A stretch of DNA of 64,000 nt from JBMDXB01 sp048594885 (GTDB taxonomy: Bacteria > Acidobacteriota > Vicinamibacteria > Vicinamibacterales > 2-12-FULL-66-21). The position numbers were made by a program, and so were the translations under genes. Positions 27,300-35,578 of the stretch are shown piece after piece (position 1 is the stretch's first letter; every line of letters begins with the position of its first letter). The notes beneath the pieces are model-generated. The model saw only the letters and a list, made by a program, of their open reading frames with translations, did not search any database and was not told the DNA's origin. The stretch lies in NCBI GenBank assembly GCA_048594885.1, contig JBMDXB010000111.1, forward strand, positions 1 to 64,000, given 5' to 3'.

Positions 27300-27305
27300 T
27301 ATGCT
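27300..27305 (+). promoter_or_regulatory. -10-like TATGCT six bases before tgt ATG
   Basis: TATGCT-GAAGCG-ATG on the plus strand, back-to-back with the ddl element in the same 39-base gap. Confidence 0.4.
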
Positions 27306-27311
27306 GAAGCG

Positions 27312-28475
27312 ATGAACGCGTTCGGTTTCCGCATCACGCATCGCGACGGCGCGGCGCGGCGCGGCGAGCTGACGACGCCGCATGGCGTCGTGCAGACGCC
27401 GGCGTTCATGCCGGTCGGGACGCGCGGCGCGGTGAAGGCGGTGACGGCGCGTCATCTCGAGGAGCTCGGCGCCGAGATCATTCTCGGCAACACGTATCAC
27501 CTCTTTCTGCGGCCCGGCGACGATCTCATCGCGCGCTGCGGCGGGCTGCACCGCTTCATCGCGTGGCCGCGGCCGATTCTGACCGACAGCGGCGGCTATC
27601 AGGTGTTCAGCCTCGCCGCGATGCGGCGCATCCGCGAGGAAGGCGCGGAGTTTCGCTCCCATCTTGACGGTGCGCTGCACCTGCTGACGCCGGAGCGGGC
27701 GGCCGACATCCAGGCACGGCTCGGCTCGGACATCGCCATGGTGCTCGACGAGTGCGTCGCCTCTCCCGGCGGAGTCGACGCCGCGCGCGACGCGATGCTG
27801 CGATCGGTGCGATGGGCACGCCGCGCCCGCGAGCGCCTGCAGCAGCTCCGGCACGATCCGGCGTCAGCGCCGGAGGTGACCGTCACGAACAGCGGTCAGG
27901 CGCAGTTCGGGATCATCCAGGGCGGTGTGTATCCGGAGCTTCGCACCGAGAGCGCGCAGGCCACGGCCGCGATCGGCTTCGAGGCGTACGCGATCGGCGG
28001 GCTGAGCGTCGGCGAACCGGTTGACGTGATGTATGAAGTCGTCGCGCACACCGCGCCGCAGTTGCCCGGCGATCGGCCGCGTTACCTGATGGGCACCGGC
28101 CTGCCCGACGACCTGTTCGAATGTGTGGCACGCGGAATCGATCTGTTCGACTGTGTGCTGCCGACGCGCAACGCGCGCAACGGGCAACTCCTCACCCGGT
28201 TCGGGCCGCTCGTCATCAAGAACGCACGCTATGCGGAAGATCTGTTGCCGCCCGATCCGGAATGCGGCTGCTACACGTGCCGCACCTGCTCGCGCGCGTA
28301 TTTGCGCCACCTCTTCATCGCAGGAGAAATGACGGCAGCGACGTTGAATACCATCCATAATCTCTACTTTTACCTTGACACCATGCGGGGGATTAGGGAG
28401 GCTATAGTGTTCGGCACGTTTGAAAAACTCCGACAGGAGTTCAGGCAAACCTTCTCCCGCCGACCTCAGCATTGA
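27312..28475 (+). CDS. tgt: Queuine/preQ1 tRNA-ribosyltransferase
   Basis: Exchanges G34 of GUN tRNAs for preQ1, the first base-exchange step of queuosine formation. 387 aa. GNTYHLFLRPG, the catalytic LTDSGGYQVFSL, VLDECVASP, the nucleophile region DLFDCVLPTRNARNG and the zinc site ECGCYTCRTCSRAYLRHLF (CXCX2C plus His). It heads the tgt-yajC-secD-secF cluster known from E. coli. The stop overlaps a possible TTG of yajC. Confidence 0.96.
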   Translation: MNAFGFRITHRDGAARRGELTTPHGVVQTPAFMPVGTRGAVKAVTARHLEELGAEIILGNTYHLFLRPGDDLIARCGGLHRFIAWPRPILTDSGGYQVFSLAAMRRIREEGAEFRSHLDGALHLLTPERAADIQARLGSDIAMVLDECVASPGGVDAARDAMLRSVRWARRARERLQQLRHDPASAPEVTVTNSGQAQFGIIQGGVYPELRTESAQATAAIGFEAYAIGGLSVGEPVDVMYEVVAHTAPQLPGDRPRYLMGTGLPDDLFECVARGIDLFDCVLPTRNARNGQLLTRFGPLVIKNARYAEDLLPPDPECGCYTCRTCSRAYLRHLFIAGEMTAATLNTIHNLYFYLDTMRGIREAIVFGTFEKLRQEFRQTFSRRPQH

Positions 28476-28477
28476 CA

Positions 28478-28819
28478 ATGCCCGATCGATTCGACTGGTT
28501 CGTGATCGCGATGGGGGATCCCACTCAGGGCGGCGCCCTCGTGCAGTTCCTGCCCTTCGCGATGATTCTCGCGATCTTCTACTTCCTCATCCTGATGCCG
28601 ATGAAGCGGCGTCAGAAGAAGGTCGCCCAGTTCCAGAGCGAGCTCAAGGTCGGCGACAAAATCGTCACGACCAGCGGGATCTACGGTCAGATCACGCGCA
28701 TCAACGACAAGACGATTCAACTGCAGATTGCCGACAAGGTCCGCATCGAGATCTCGCGCGCGGCCGTCGGCGGCTACCAGGGGCAGGACCCCGTCGTGCC
28801 GGAATCGGGCACCGCATAA
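28478..28819 (+). CDS. yajC: Preprotein translocase accessory subunit YajC
   Basis: About 113 aa. One transmembrane helix (about residues 22-42, LVQFLPFAMILAIFYFLILMP) is followed by MKRRQKKVAQFQSELKVGDKIVTTSGIYGQI, the family signature, and a short charged tail. Associates with SecD-SecF and the insertase YidC in the inner membrane. ATG 28478 used; a TTG at 28472 overlapping the tgt stop and an ATG at 28511 are alternatives. Confidence 0.93.
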   Translation: MPDRFDWFVIAMGDPTQGGALVQFLPFAMILAIFYFLILMPMKRRQKKVAQFQSELKVGDKIVTTSGIYGQITRINDKTIQLQIADKVRIEISRAAVGGYQGQDPVVPESGTA

Positions 28820-28823
28820 TTCC

Positions 28824-30431
28824 ATGAACAAGAATCTTCTCTGGAAAGTCGTGATCATCGCGACCGCGCTCGTCGCCTTCTTCGCGGTCGGCGTGTATCC
28901 GATGCTCGCGAAGCGCTACGGCCTGCCGCTGCCCAAGGTGCTTGCCGCCAAGCAGCTTGGCCTCGGCCTCGACCTGAAAGGTGGCGTCCACCTCGTCATG
29001 GCGGTGCACACCGACGAGGCGCTGCGCATCCACACGACGACCACCGTCGAGCAGCTGCGCGAGACGCTGAAGACGTCGGGCGTCACGCCGACAGCGCTCA
29101 ACGTGTCGTCGCCCACCTCGTTCGAGGTCACCGGCGTGCCTCAGGATCGCGTCGCCGAGTTCCAGCGTGTGGCCGAAGAGCAGGCGGGCGCGAACTATCA
29201 GCGCAGCTCGGGTGCGGGCGGCACGTTCACCTTCACGATGCGCGAGAACATCGAACAGGACATGCGCGAGCAGGCGATCACGCAGGCGATGCAGACCATC
29301 GAGCGCCGTGTCAACGAGCTCGGCGTCACCGAGCCGACCATCTCACGCTACGGCGAGGGCGGCAAGCAGCTGCTGGTGCAGCTGCCCGGCGTGACCGATG
29401 TCGCGCGCGCCAAGGAGATCATTCGCAACACCGCACAGCTCTCGCTCAAGCTCGTCGAGGCCGGTCCGGCGGCGAGCCAAGAGGCGGTTCTCCAGCAATA
29501 CAACGGGCAACTCCCGCCCGACATGGAGGTGCTGACCGGCGCAGCCACCACCGGGGACGCGGGGACCAACTACTACGTGCTGCGCAAGGTCCCGGCGGTC
29601 ACGGGCCAGGACCTCCGCCGCGCGCGCCCGTCGCTCGATCAGAACAACCGTCCGGCGGTCAGCTTCTCGCTGACGCCCGAGGGCGCGCGGAAGTTCGGCC
29701 GGTTCACCGAGACCAACCTCAATCGGTATCTCGCCATCGTGCTGGACAACCGGGTCGTGTCCGCCCCCCGCATCGAAGGCCGGATCACGGATGAAGGGCA
29801 GATCTACGGCAGCTTCACGACCGAAGAGGTCGCCGATCTCTCGCTGATGCTCAACTCCGGAGCGCTGCCGGCGCCGCTCAGTTATCTCGAAGAGCAGACG
29901 ATCGGTCCCACGCTCGGCCAGGACTCGATCCGCTCCGGCGTCCTCGCCTCGCTCGGCGGCCTGCTGCTCGTCATCCTCTTCATGGTCGGCTACTACAAGC
30001 TGTCGGGCATCAACGCCGTCATCGCCATGACGTGCAATCTCATCGTCCTGCTCGGCTTGATGGCGTACCTTGGCGCGACGATGACGCTGCCCGGCATTGC
30101 CGGCTTCATTCTGACCATGGGCATGGGCGTCGACTCGAACGTGCTGATCTTCGAGCGCATCAAGGAGGAGCTCGCCGCGCAGCGAGGTGTGCGCGCCGCG
30201 GTGAACATGGGATTCAGCCGCGTCTTCCTGACGCTGCTCGACACCCACGTCGCGTCGCTGATCGCCGCGGCCTTCCTGTTCCAGTTCGGCACCGGCCCCA
30301 TCCGCGGGTTCGCGACCACGTTGTCGATCGGCCTGATCACCAACCTTTTTACGTCGATTTTCGTGTCCAAGACGCTGTTCGAGCTGGCGCTCTCACGCCG
30401 CCAGGCCGCCACGACGACGCTGAGCATCTAG
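28824..30431 (+). CDS. secD: Protein translocase subunit SecD
   Basis: 535 aa from ATG 28824 (MNKNLLWKVVIIATALVAFFAVG). Six transmembrane helices with a large periplasmic P1 domain between helices 1 and 2, which contains the hallmark LGLGLDLKGGVHLVMAV and TVEQLRETL..., ERRVNELGVTEPTISRYG. The C-terminal helices include GPTLGQDSIRSG, GMGVDSNVLIFERIKEEL and AFLFQFGTGPIRGFATTLSIGLITNLFTS. Uses proton-motive force to pull preproteins during Sec export. Five bases separate it from yajC. Confidence 0.96.
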   Translation: MNKNLLWKVVIIATALVAFFAVGVYPMLAKRYGLPLPKVLAAKQLGLGLDLKGGVHLVMAVHTDEALRIHTTTTVEQLRETLKTSGVTPTALNVSSPTSFEVTGVPQDRVAEFQRVAEEQAGANYQRSSGAGGTFTFTMRENIEQDMREQAITQAMQTIERRVNELGVTEPTISRYGEGGKQLLVQLPGVTDVARAKEIIRNTAQLSLKLVEAGPAASQEAVLQQYNGQLPPDMEVLTGAATTGDAGTNYYVLRKVPAVTGQDLRRARPSLDQNNRPAVSFSLTPEGARKFGRFTETNLNRYLAIVLDNRVVSAPRIEGRITDEGQIYGSFTTEEVADLSLMLNSGALPAPLSYLEEQTIGPTLGQDSIRSGVLASLGGLLLVILFMVGYYKLSGINAVIAMTCNLIVLLGLMAYLGATMTLPGIAGFILTMGMGVDSNVLIFERIKEELAAQRGVRAAVNMGFSRVFLTLLDTHVASLIAAAFLFQFGTGPIRGFATTLSIGLITNLFTSIFVSKTLFELALSRRQAATTTLSI

Positions 30432-30438
30432 GTCCATC

Positions 30439-31440
30439 ATGCAGATCTTCAAGAACCCGAATTTCAACTTCGTCCGCTGGCGCTGGCACGCGCTCGTGCT
30501 TTCGCTGATTGTGATCGTCGCCGGCATCGCGCTGATCGCCAAGCGGGGCGGCCTGCAGCTCGGCGTCGAGTTCGCGGGCGGCACGGTGGTGATTCTGAAG
30601 TTCGATCGCAACGTCGAGATCGGGCAGATGCGTGATGCGCTGCGCACCATGCCGGGCGGCGGCGGCGACGAGGCGGTGGTCCAGTACTACGGCGCGTCAC
30701 ACGATCGCGTGATGGTTCGCGTGTCGCGGGTCGGCGCCGAATCGGGCGGCGCGCTGAGCGAGGTGGCCGATGCCGTCGCCGCCTCCGTCACGCAGGCGGG
30801 CATCGCCAACATCAGCGGCCGCTGCTCGTCGACCGTCACGGCGAACTGCATCGAAGGTACGCAGATCGTCGGACCGGTCGTCGGCGAGCAGTTGAAGAAG
30901 CAGGGGACGATGGCGACGATCCTGGCGCTCGCCGGCATCCTCGTCTACATCGCTCTGCGTTTCCAGCTCAGTTTCGCGGTGGGCGCCGTGGTCGCGACGA
31001 TCCACGACCTGCTCGTGACGCTCGCGTTCCTGACGTTCTTCCAGTACGACATCACGCTCAACGTCATCGCCGCGATCCTGACGATTACCGGCTACTCGGT
31101 GAACGACACCATCGTCGTCTTCGACCGCGTCCGCGAGAACATGCGCAGTATGCGGCGCGACAATCTCGAGCACATCGTCAACGTCGCGGTCAACCAGACG
31201 CTGGCCCGGACGATCATCACCGCGGGCACGACGCTGCTGGCGGTGACCGCGCTGTTCCTGTTCGGCGGCGAAGTGCTGCGCGGCATGGCGTTCACGCTGA
31301 TCGTCGGCATCGTCAGCGGCACCTACTCGACGATCTTCATCGCCGCCGCGATCGCCATCATGTGGCAGCGGGGCCGGCCGATAAAGGGGCAGGCGGCGCC
31401 AGCGACGACCGCCAAACCGGGCCGGCGCCGGGCCTCGTAG
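30439..31440 (+). CDS. secF: Protein translocase subunit SecF
   Basis: 333 aa. N-terminal helix WHALVLSLIVIVAGIALIAKRGG and GVEFAGGTVV, a periplasmic domain with VRVSRVGAESG, VGPVVGEQLKKQG, then helices with TLNVIAAILTITGYSVNDTIVVFDRVRENM, the SecF signature, and RTIITAGTTLLAVTALFLFGG. Forms a complex with SecD and YajC. Located directly after secD. Confidence 0.96.
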   Translation: MQIFKNPNFNFVRWRWHALVLSLIVIVAGIALIAKRGGLQLGVEFAGGTVVILKFDRNVEIGQMRDALRTMPGGGGDEAVVQYYGASHDRVMVRVSRVGAESGGALSEVADAVAASVTQAGIANISGRCSSTVTANCIEGTQIVGPVVGEQLKKQGTMATILALAGILVYIALRFQLSFAVGAVVATIHDLLVTLAFLTFFQYDITLNVIAAILTITGYSVNDTIVVFDRVRENMRSMRRDNLEHIVNVAVNQTLARTIITAGTTLLAVTALFLFGGEVLRGMAFTLIVGIVSGTYSTIFIAAAIAIMWQRGRPIKGQAAPATTAKPGRRRAS

Positions 31441-31443
31441 CCG

Positions 31444-32250
31444 TTGCTGCTCGTGGCTGCGCTGCTCGGCGTCGTGCAGGGACTCACCGAGTTCCTGCCG
31501 GTCTCCAGCTCCGCGCACCTGATTCTGGCGCGCGCGGTCTTCGGTTGGGAGGCGCCGGAGTTCGGCCTCGCGTTCGACGTCGCGCTCCACGTCGGCACGC
31601 TCGCGGCGATCGTGCTGTTCTTCCGTTCCGAGGTCGCGGCGATGGTCCTGGCGGCGCCGACGATGCTGTCGCCGGGTGCGGGCGCTCCGGCGCGGATGGC
31701 ACGGCTCATCGTCGTCGGCACGATTCCCGCCGTCGTCGCCGGTCTGCTGTTCGACGACGACATCGAGGCGTACATGCGCACGCCGGCCGTGGCGGCGACA
31801 ACGCTCGCAGCCGGCGCGGTGCTGATGCTGGCGGCCGAGCGCCTCGTGCTGCCGCGGCGTACCGAGGAATCGCTGACGGTGACGGACGCGACGCTGATCG
31901 GCGTCGCGCAGGCGAGCGCGCTCGTGCCCGGCGTCTCGCGCTCGGGTTCGACGATTGCCGTCGGCATGCTGCTCGGCATGCGGCGCGACGCGGCGGCACG
32001 GTTCACGTTCCTTCTCGGCATCCCGGCGATCGCCGGCGCCGGCGCGCGCGAGGCCGTCGAGCTGACGCGCATGGAGCCGACGGCGCAGATGCTCGGGTTG
32101 TTCGCAACGGGAATGCTGGTGTCGGCGGCGGTCGGCTACGTCACCATCAAGTACTTCCTGCGATTTCTCGCCGGCCACCGCCTCGATGTCTTCGCGTACT
32201 ATCGGCTGGCGCTGTCGGCCGCGACGTTCGTCTGGCTGTTCCGGTCATGA
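31444..32250 (+). CDS. uppP: Undecaprenyl-diphosphatase (BacA-type)
   Basis: Dephosphorylates undecaprenyl diphosphate so the lipid carrier can be reused for peptidoglycan and O-antigen. 268 aa, about eight helices. Both catalytic signatures are present: VVQGLTEFLPVSSSAHL near the N-terminus and LVPGVSRSGSTIAVGM. TTG start 31444 lies three bases after the secF stop; the downstream gene overlaps its stop by ATGA. Confidence 0.95.
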   Translation: MLLVAALLGVVQGLTEFLPVSSSAHLILARAVFGWEAPEFGLAFDVALHVGTLAAIVLFFRSEVAAMVLAAPTMLSPGAGAPARMARLIVVGTIPAVVAGLLFDDDIEAYMRTPAVAATTLAAGAVLMLAAERLVLPRRTEESLTVTDATLIGVAQASALVPGVSRSGSTIAVGMLLGMRRDAAARFTFLLGIPAIAGAGAREAVELTRMEPTAQMLGLFATGMLVSAAVGYVTIKYFLRFLAGHRLDVFAYYRLALSAATFVWLFRS

Positions 32251-32906
32251 TTCAGTGGATCCGCCGCAGCTTCATCGCGGGGTTCTTCGTCACCGTGCCG
32301 CTCGTCATCAGCGTGGCGGCGATCGTCTGGATCTTCACGCTGATCGACGGGTGGGTCGGGCCGCTGTACTCGGCGCTGTACGCGGCGTGGGTGGGCGAAG
32401 AGCCGCCGATCGAGTTGCACGAGCCGCCGCCGGGGCTCGGCATCCTCCTCACGGCAGCGGTCGTGCTGCTGGTCGGCGCCTTCGCGACGAACGTGATCGG
32501 CAAGCGGCTGCTGCAGCGCGCCGAAGGCTACCTGCTGCGCGTGCCCGTGTTCCGCACGATCTATTCCCCCGTCAAACAGCTCGTCGTCGCGTTCTCGCCC
32601 GACAACGAATACGGCTTCAAGCGCGTGGTGCTCGTCGAGGAGCCCACGCGCGGCTTCCTGCTGGGGTTCCTCACCAAGGAGTTCACCGTCGATCGGGGCC
32701 AGGGGCCCGAGTCGATGATTGCCGTGTACGTGCCGACAAACCACCTCTATCTGGGCGACGTCGTGATCTGCCCGCGGGACAAGGCCTCGTACCCGGACAT
32801 CACCGTCGAACAGGGCATCCGCATCTTCCTCACCGGGGGCATGGCGCTTTCGAGCCGGCTGCGGGCACGAAGCGGCGCCGATCGCGTGGGCGATTTCCGG
32901 GTATGA
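32247..32906 (+). CDS. DUF502 family membrane protein
   Basis: 219 aa with two N-terminal helices (about 8-30, FIAGFFVTVPLVISVAAIVWIF, and 66-88, LLTAAVVLLVGAFATNVIG) and a soluble part containing RVPVFRTIYSPVKQLVVAF, GFLTKEFTVD and VYVPTNHLYLGDVVICPRD, the DUF502 signature. Function in bacteria not established. The ATGA overlap with uppP suggests translational coupling. The C-terminus (SRLRARSGADRVGDFRV) is short and basic. Confidence 0.88.
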   Translation: MIQWIRRSFIAGFFVTVPLVISVAAIVWIFTLIDGWVGPLYSALYAAWVGEEPPIELHEPPPGLGILLTAAVVLLVGAFATNVIGKRLLQRAEGYLLRVPVFRTIYSPVKQLVVAFSPDNEYGFKRVVLVEEPTRGFLLGFLTKEFTVDRGQGPESMIAVYVPTNHLYLGDVVICPRDKASYPDITVEQGIRIFLTGGMALSSRLRARSGADRVGDFRV

Positions 32907-33006
32907 TGCAGGATCGGCATCGGCCGTGCGGCTTGCACCGTCGGTCTTGTTCAGTTATGCATGGCCACTTCCGGAAATCCGGTGTCTAAACGGCAAGGAC
33001 ACTTCG

Positions 33007-33036
33007 TTGACAGTGCTTTTTGGGTCTGACTATAAT
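33007..33036 (+). promoter_or_regulatory. Sigma-70 promoter of tonB-exbB-exbD operon
   Basis: TTGACA (33007-33012), 18-base spacer, TATAAT (33031-33036). Start site expected near 33043, followed by the AGGAGG ribosome-binding site at 33068-33073 and the tonB GTG. Just upstream is GGTGTCTAAAC (32981-32991) in a small hairpin-forming region. Confidence 0.85.
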
Positions 33037-33081
33037 TCGCGGTCTTTTGCCCGCAGTTGAGAGAGTTAGGAGGACTGAGCC

Positions 33082-33807
33082 GTGCCGCGTGACATGTTCG
33101 GCGATGTCGTCGATCCGTCCATCAAGGTCGGGTCACAAAAGTGGTATACCGTTCCGCTCTCGATTGCAGCCCACGTCATCATTTTCGGCGCTCTCGTCAT
33201 CATTCCCTTGATGGCGGCCGACGTGCTGCCTACTCCGCCCACGATGATGGCGTTCGCGGTTGCTGCCCCGCCACCACCTCCGCCGCCGCCGCCGCCGCCC
33301 GCGCCCGCGGCTGTGCAGCCGAAGGTCGTGCCCACGGTGGTGAACCCCAACGCGGCGCCGGTCGAGGCCCCGAAAGAGATTGCGCCTGAGGCACCGCCGC
33401 CGGCGGCGGGCTCCGTCGGGGTTCCGGGCGGTGTCGAGGGTGGCGTGCCCGGAGGCGTGGTCGGAGGCGTCGTTGGCGGGTTGCCGTCAGCTCCGCCGCC
33501 GCCGCCCCCTCCGCCGCAGGCGCCGGTCCGCGTCGGCGGCGCGATCAAGCCGCCGACCAAGGTGAAGGACGTCCGCCCGGTATACCCGCAGATTGCGCAG
33601 TCGGCGCGCGTGCAGGGCGTCGTGATCATCGAGGCGACCATTGGAGCGGACGGACGGGTGAAGGACGCCAAGGTTCTGCGCTCGATTCCGCTCCTGGACC
33701 AGGCGGCGCTCGACGCCGTCAAGCAGTGGCAGTTCACGCCCACGCTGTTGAACGGCGTGCCGGTGCCGGTCATCATGACCGTCACGGTGAACTTCACGCT
33801 GCAGTAA
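33082..33807 (+). CDS. tonB: Energy transducer TonB
   Basis: 241 aa, GTG start with AGGAGG at ideal distance. One transmembrane anchor (about 28-48, LSIAAHVIIFGALVIIPLMAA), then a Pro/Ala-rich spacer (about 60-105), a Gly/Val-rich tract (PGGVEGGVPGGVVGGVVGG) and a second Pro run, and a C-terminal TonB domain from about 160: PVYPQIAQSARVQGVVIIEATIG, QWQFTPTLLNGVPVPVIMTVTVNF. Transmits proton-motive energy from ExbB/ExbD to outer-membrane receptors; no receptor is encoded here. Confidence 0.93.
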   Translation: MPRDMFGDVVDPSIKVGSQKWYTVPLSIAAHVIIFGALVIIPLMAADVLPTPPTMMAFAVAAPPPPPPPPPPPAPAAVQPKVVPTVVNPNAAPVEAPKEIAPEAPPPAAGSVGVPGGVEGGVPGGVVGGVVGGLPSAPPPPPPPPQAPVRVGGAIKPPTKVKDVRPVYPQIAQSARVQGVVIIEATIGADGRVKDAKVLRSIPLLDQAALDAVKQWQFTPTLLNGVPVPVIMTVTVNFTLQ

Positions 33808-33811
33808 ACCG

Positions 33812-33832
33812 GAGCGGGACGCGGTCCCGCTC
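33812..33832 (+). promoter_or_regulatory. Hairpin between tonB and exbB
   Basis: GAGCGGGAC (33812-33820), loop GCG, GTCCCGCTC (33824-33832). A 9-bp stem without U-tract, five bases after the tonB stop. It may protect the tonB 3' end or set the ratio of tonB to exbB mRNA. Confidence 0.6.
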
Positions 33833-33892
33833 TGCACATCAACCCGGATCAGGCTGACTCATTCTGTCTGTCGTTTTATTGGAGGCATGGTA

Positions 33893-34579
33893 ATGGGCGG
33901 AGAGATGAATTTGATGCACATGTGGGAGCAGATGGGATGGGTCGCCAAGGCGATCGGCGTCATCCTCATCATCATGTCGATGATTTCCTTCGGCGTCGCG
34001 ATCGAGCGCATCTACACCTTCATGCAGGCGCGCAAGCAGTCGAAGCTGTACGCGCCGCAGGTGGCGAAGCACTTGAAGGACGGCCGCCTGAAGGACGCCA
34101 TCGCCATCTCCTCCTCGAAAACGTACCGCTACAGCCACCTCGCGAAAGTCGTGCTCGCCGGCCTGCAGGAATATCAGTTCCAGCAGGAGACCGGCTCGAA
34201 TCTGAGCCGCGAGGACCTGGTCGACACGGTGCGCCGAGCCATTCAGCGCGCCTCGGCGCTGACCGCCAACGACCTGAAGAAGGGCGTCGCCGCGCTCGCG
34301 ACCATCGGCGCCACGGCGCCGTTCGTCGGACTGCTCGGCACGGTCGTCGGCATCATCACGGCGTTCCAGGGCATCGCGGCGCAGGGCTCGGGCGGCCTGG
34401 GCGCCGTCTCGGCCGGTATCGCGGAAGCGCTCGTCGAAACCGCGCTCGGCCTCGTGGTGGCGATCCCGGCGGTGTGGTTCTACAATTACCTTACCGGCCG
34501 CATCGAGTATTTCAACGTCGAGATGGACAACTCGTCGTCCGAGCTGGTCGATTACTTCATCAAGAAGACCTCGGCGTAG
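33893..34579 (+). CDS. exbB: ExbB/TolQ-type proton channel subunit
   Basis: 228 aa from ATG 33893, seven bases after GGAGG; an ATG at 33887 is too close to that site. Three transmembrane helices: about 15-38 (VAKAIGVILIIMSMISFGVAIERIY), about 130-160 (AALATIGATAPFVGLLGTVVGIITAF, the MotA/TolQ/ExbB signature) and about 170-195. It assembles as a pentamer around ExbD and drives TonB. The 80-base gap after tonB contains a hairpin. Confidence 0.94.
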   Translation: MGGEMNLMHMWEQMGWVAKAIGVILIIMSMISFGVAIERIYTFMQARKQSKLYAPQVAKHLKDGRLKDAIAISSSKTYRYSHLAKVVLAGLQEYQFQQETGSNLSREDLVDTVRRAIQRASALTANDLKKGVAALATIGATAPFVGLLGTVVGIITAFQGIAAQGSGGLGAVSAGIAEALVETALGLVVAIPAVWFYNYLTGRIEYFNVEMDNSSSELVDYFIKKTSA

Positions 34580-34591
34580 GAGTTTTTCGCC

Positions 34592-35032
34592 ATGGCTATG
34601 GATGTTGGCGGCGCGGGAAGAGGGAAGATCAACTCCACCATCAACGTGACGCCGCTCGTCGACGTCATGCTGGTGCTGCTGATCATCATGATGCTGGTTG
34701 CGCCGATGCTGCAGAAGGGCGTCAACGTCATCCTGCCCGAGGCGCGTAATACGCAGGACAAGCCCGATCAGCAGGAGCAGACCGTCGTCGCGGTCGATTC
34801 GGCCAACCGGTTCTGGCTGAACGGGCTCGAGATCCCCAAGTCCGAGTTCGGCGATCGGGTCAAGGCCGCGCTCGAGGACAAGACCGAACGGATCGTCCTC
34901 ATCCGCGGCGACCAGGACGCCTCCTACAGCGCCATCATGGCGGCGATGGACGACCTCCGTAAAGCGGGCATCGAGAACATCGGTCTGATCACGGAGCCGC
35001 CGAAGGACCAGCGCGCACAGGGAGGTATGTAA
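34592..35032 (+). CDS. exbD: ExbD/TolR-type subunit, copy 1
   Basis: 146 aa. INSTINVTPLVDVMLVLLIIMMLVAPML carries the membrane helix with the proton-conducting Asp (VDVMLV), followed by KGVNVILPEA and a periplasmic domain (IVLIRGDQDASYSAIMAAMDDLRKAGIENIGLITEP). GGAG precedes the ATG by nine bases. The stop overlaps the start of copy 2 (TAATG). Confidence 0.93.
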   Translation: MAMDVGGAGRGKINSTINVTPLVDVMLVLLIIMMLVAPMLQKGVNVILPEARNTQDKPDQQEQTVVAVDSANRFWLNGLEIPKSEFGDRVKAALEDKTERIVLIRGDQDASYSAIMAAMDDLRKAGIENIGLITEPPKDQRAQGGM

Positions 35033-35490
35033 TGGCCAGTCACAAGCACTTCGGCGCCGAACGCGTCGTCACCGGCGAGACGCCGCACGCCAGTGCGGAC
35101 ATGAACGTCACGCCGCTCATCGACGTGCTGCTCGTGCTCCTGATCATCTTCATGGCCGCCCTGCCGCTGACGCAGAAGGGGGTCGACATCAACCTGCCGC
35201 TCGAGACTCAGCGCGCCTCGAGCCCGGTCGACAGCCAGCAGATCGTGCTGGAGTACACCGCCGACCGTCAGATCTCGATCAACAAGCAGCCGGTGACGCT
35301 GCCGGAGCTCGAGAACCGGCTGCGCGAGATCTTCGAGACGCGCAATCAGAAGACGATGTTCATCGCCGGCGCGGGCACGCTGCGCTACGGTGACATCGTC
35401 GCGGTGATCGATGCGGCCAAGGGCGCCGGCGTCGACAAGGTGGGCATCGTCACCGAAGGCATGCGGCAGGCCGCCTCGGGCGGCAACTAG
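35032..35490 (+). CDS. exbD: ExbD/TolR-type subunit, copy 2
   Basis: 152 aa paralogue of the preceding gene. ASADMNVTPLIDVLLVLLIIFMAALPL has the membrane helix and the proton-path Asp (IDVLLV); KGVDINLPLE and the periplasmic QKTMFIAGAGTLRYGDIVAVIDAAKGAGVDKVGIVTEGMR follow. Two different ExbD proteins with one ExbB suggest a heteromeric stator or two motor states (inference). It ends in a strong terminator. Confidence 0.93.
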   Translation: MASHKHFGAERVVTGETPHASADMNVTPLIDVLLVLLIIFMAALPLTQKGVDINLPLETQRASSPVDSQQIVLEYTADRQISINKQPVTLPELENRLREIFETRNQKTMFIAGAGTLRYGDIVAVIDAAKGAGVDKVGIVTEGMRQAASGGN

Positions 35491-35525
35491 CGTTCGGGCG
35501 TCCCAGCAGCAGGTCGGGTACGGGG

Positions 35526-35555
35526 AAAGGGCGGAGTCTCACGACTCCGCCCTTT
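35526..35555. terminator. Bidirectional terminator between exbD and TPR lipoprotein gene
   Basis: AAAGGGCGGAGTC (35526-35538), loop TCAC, GACTCCGCCCTTT (35543-35555): a 13-bp perfect stem with T-ending arms on both strands, between convergent genes. Confidence 0.92.
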
Positions 35556-35578
35556 GTGCTTCCAGCGCCGCCGCGACC

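Noticed and set aside
26112..27854. A 580-aa ddl
   Set aside because: The N-terminal 190 codons are antisense to tgt; the normal Ddl start is the GTG at 27272.
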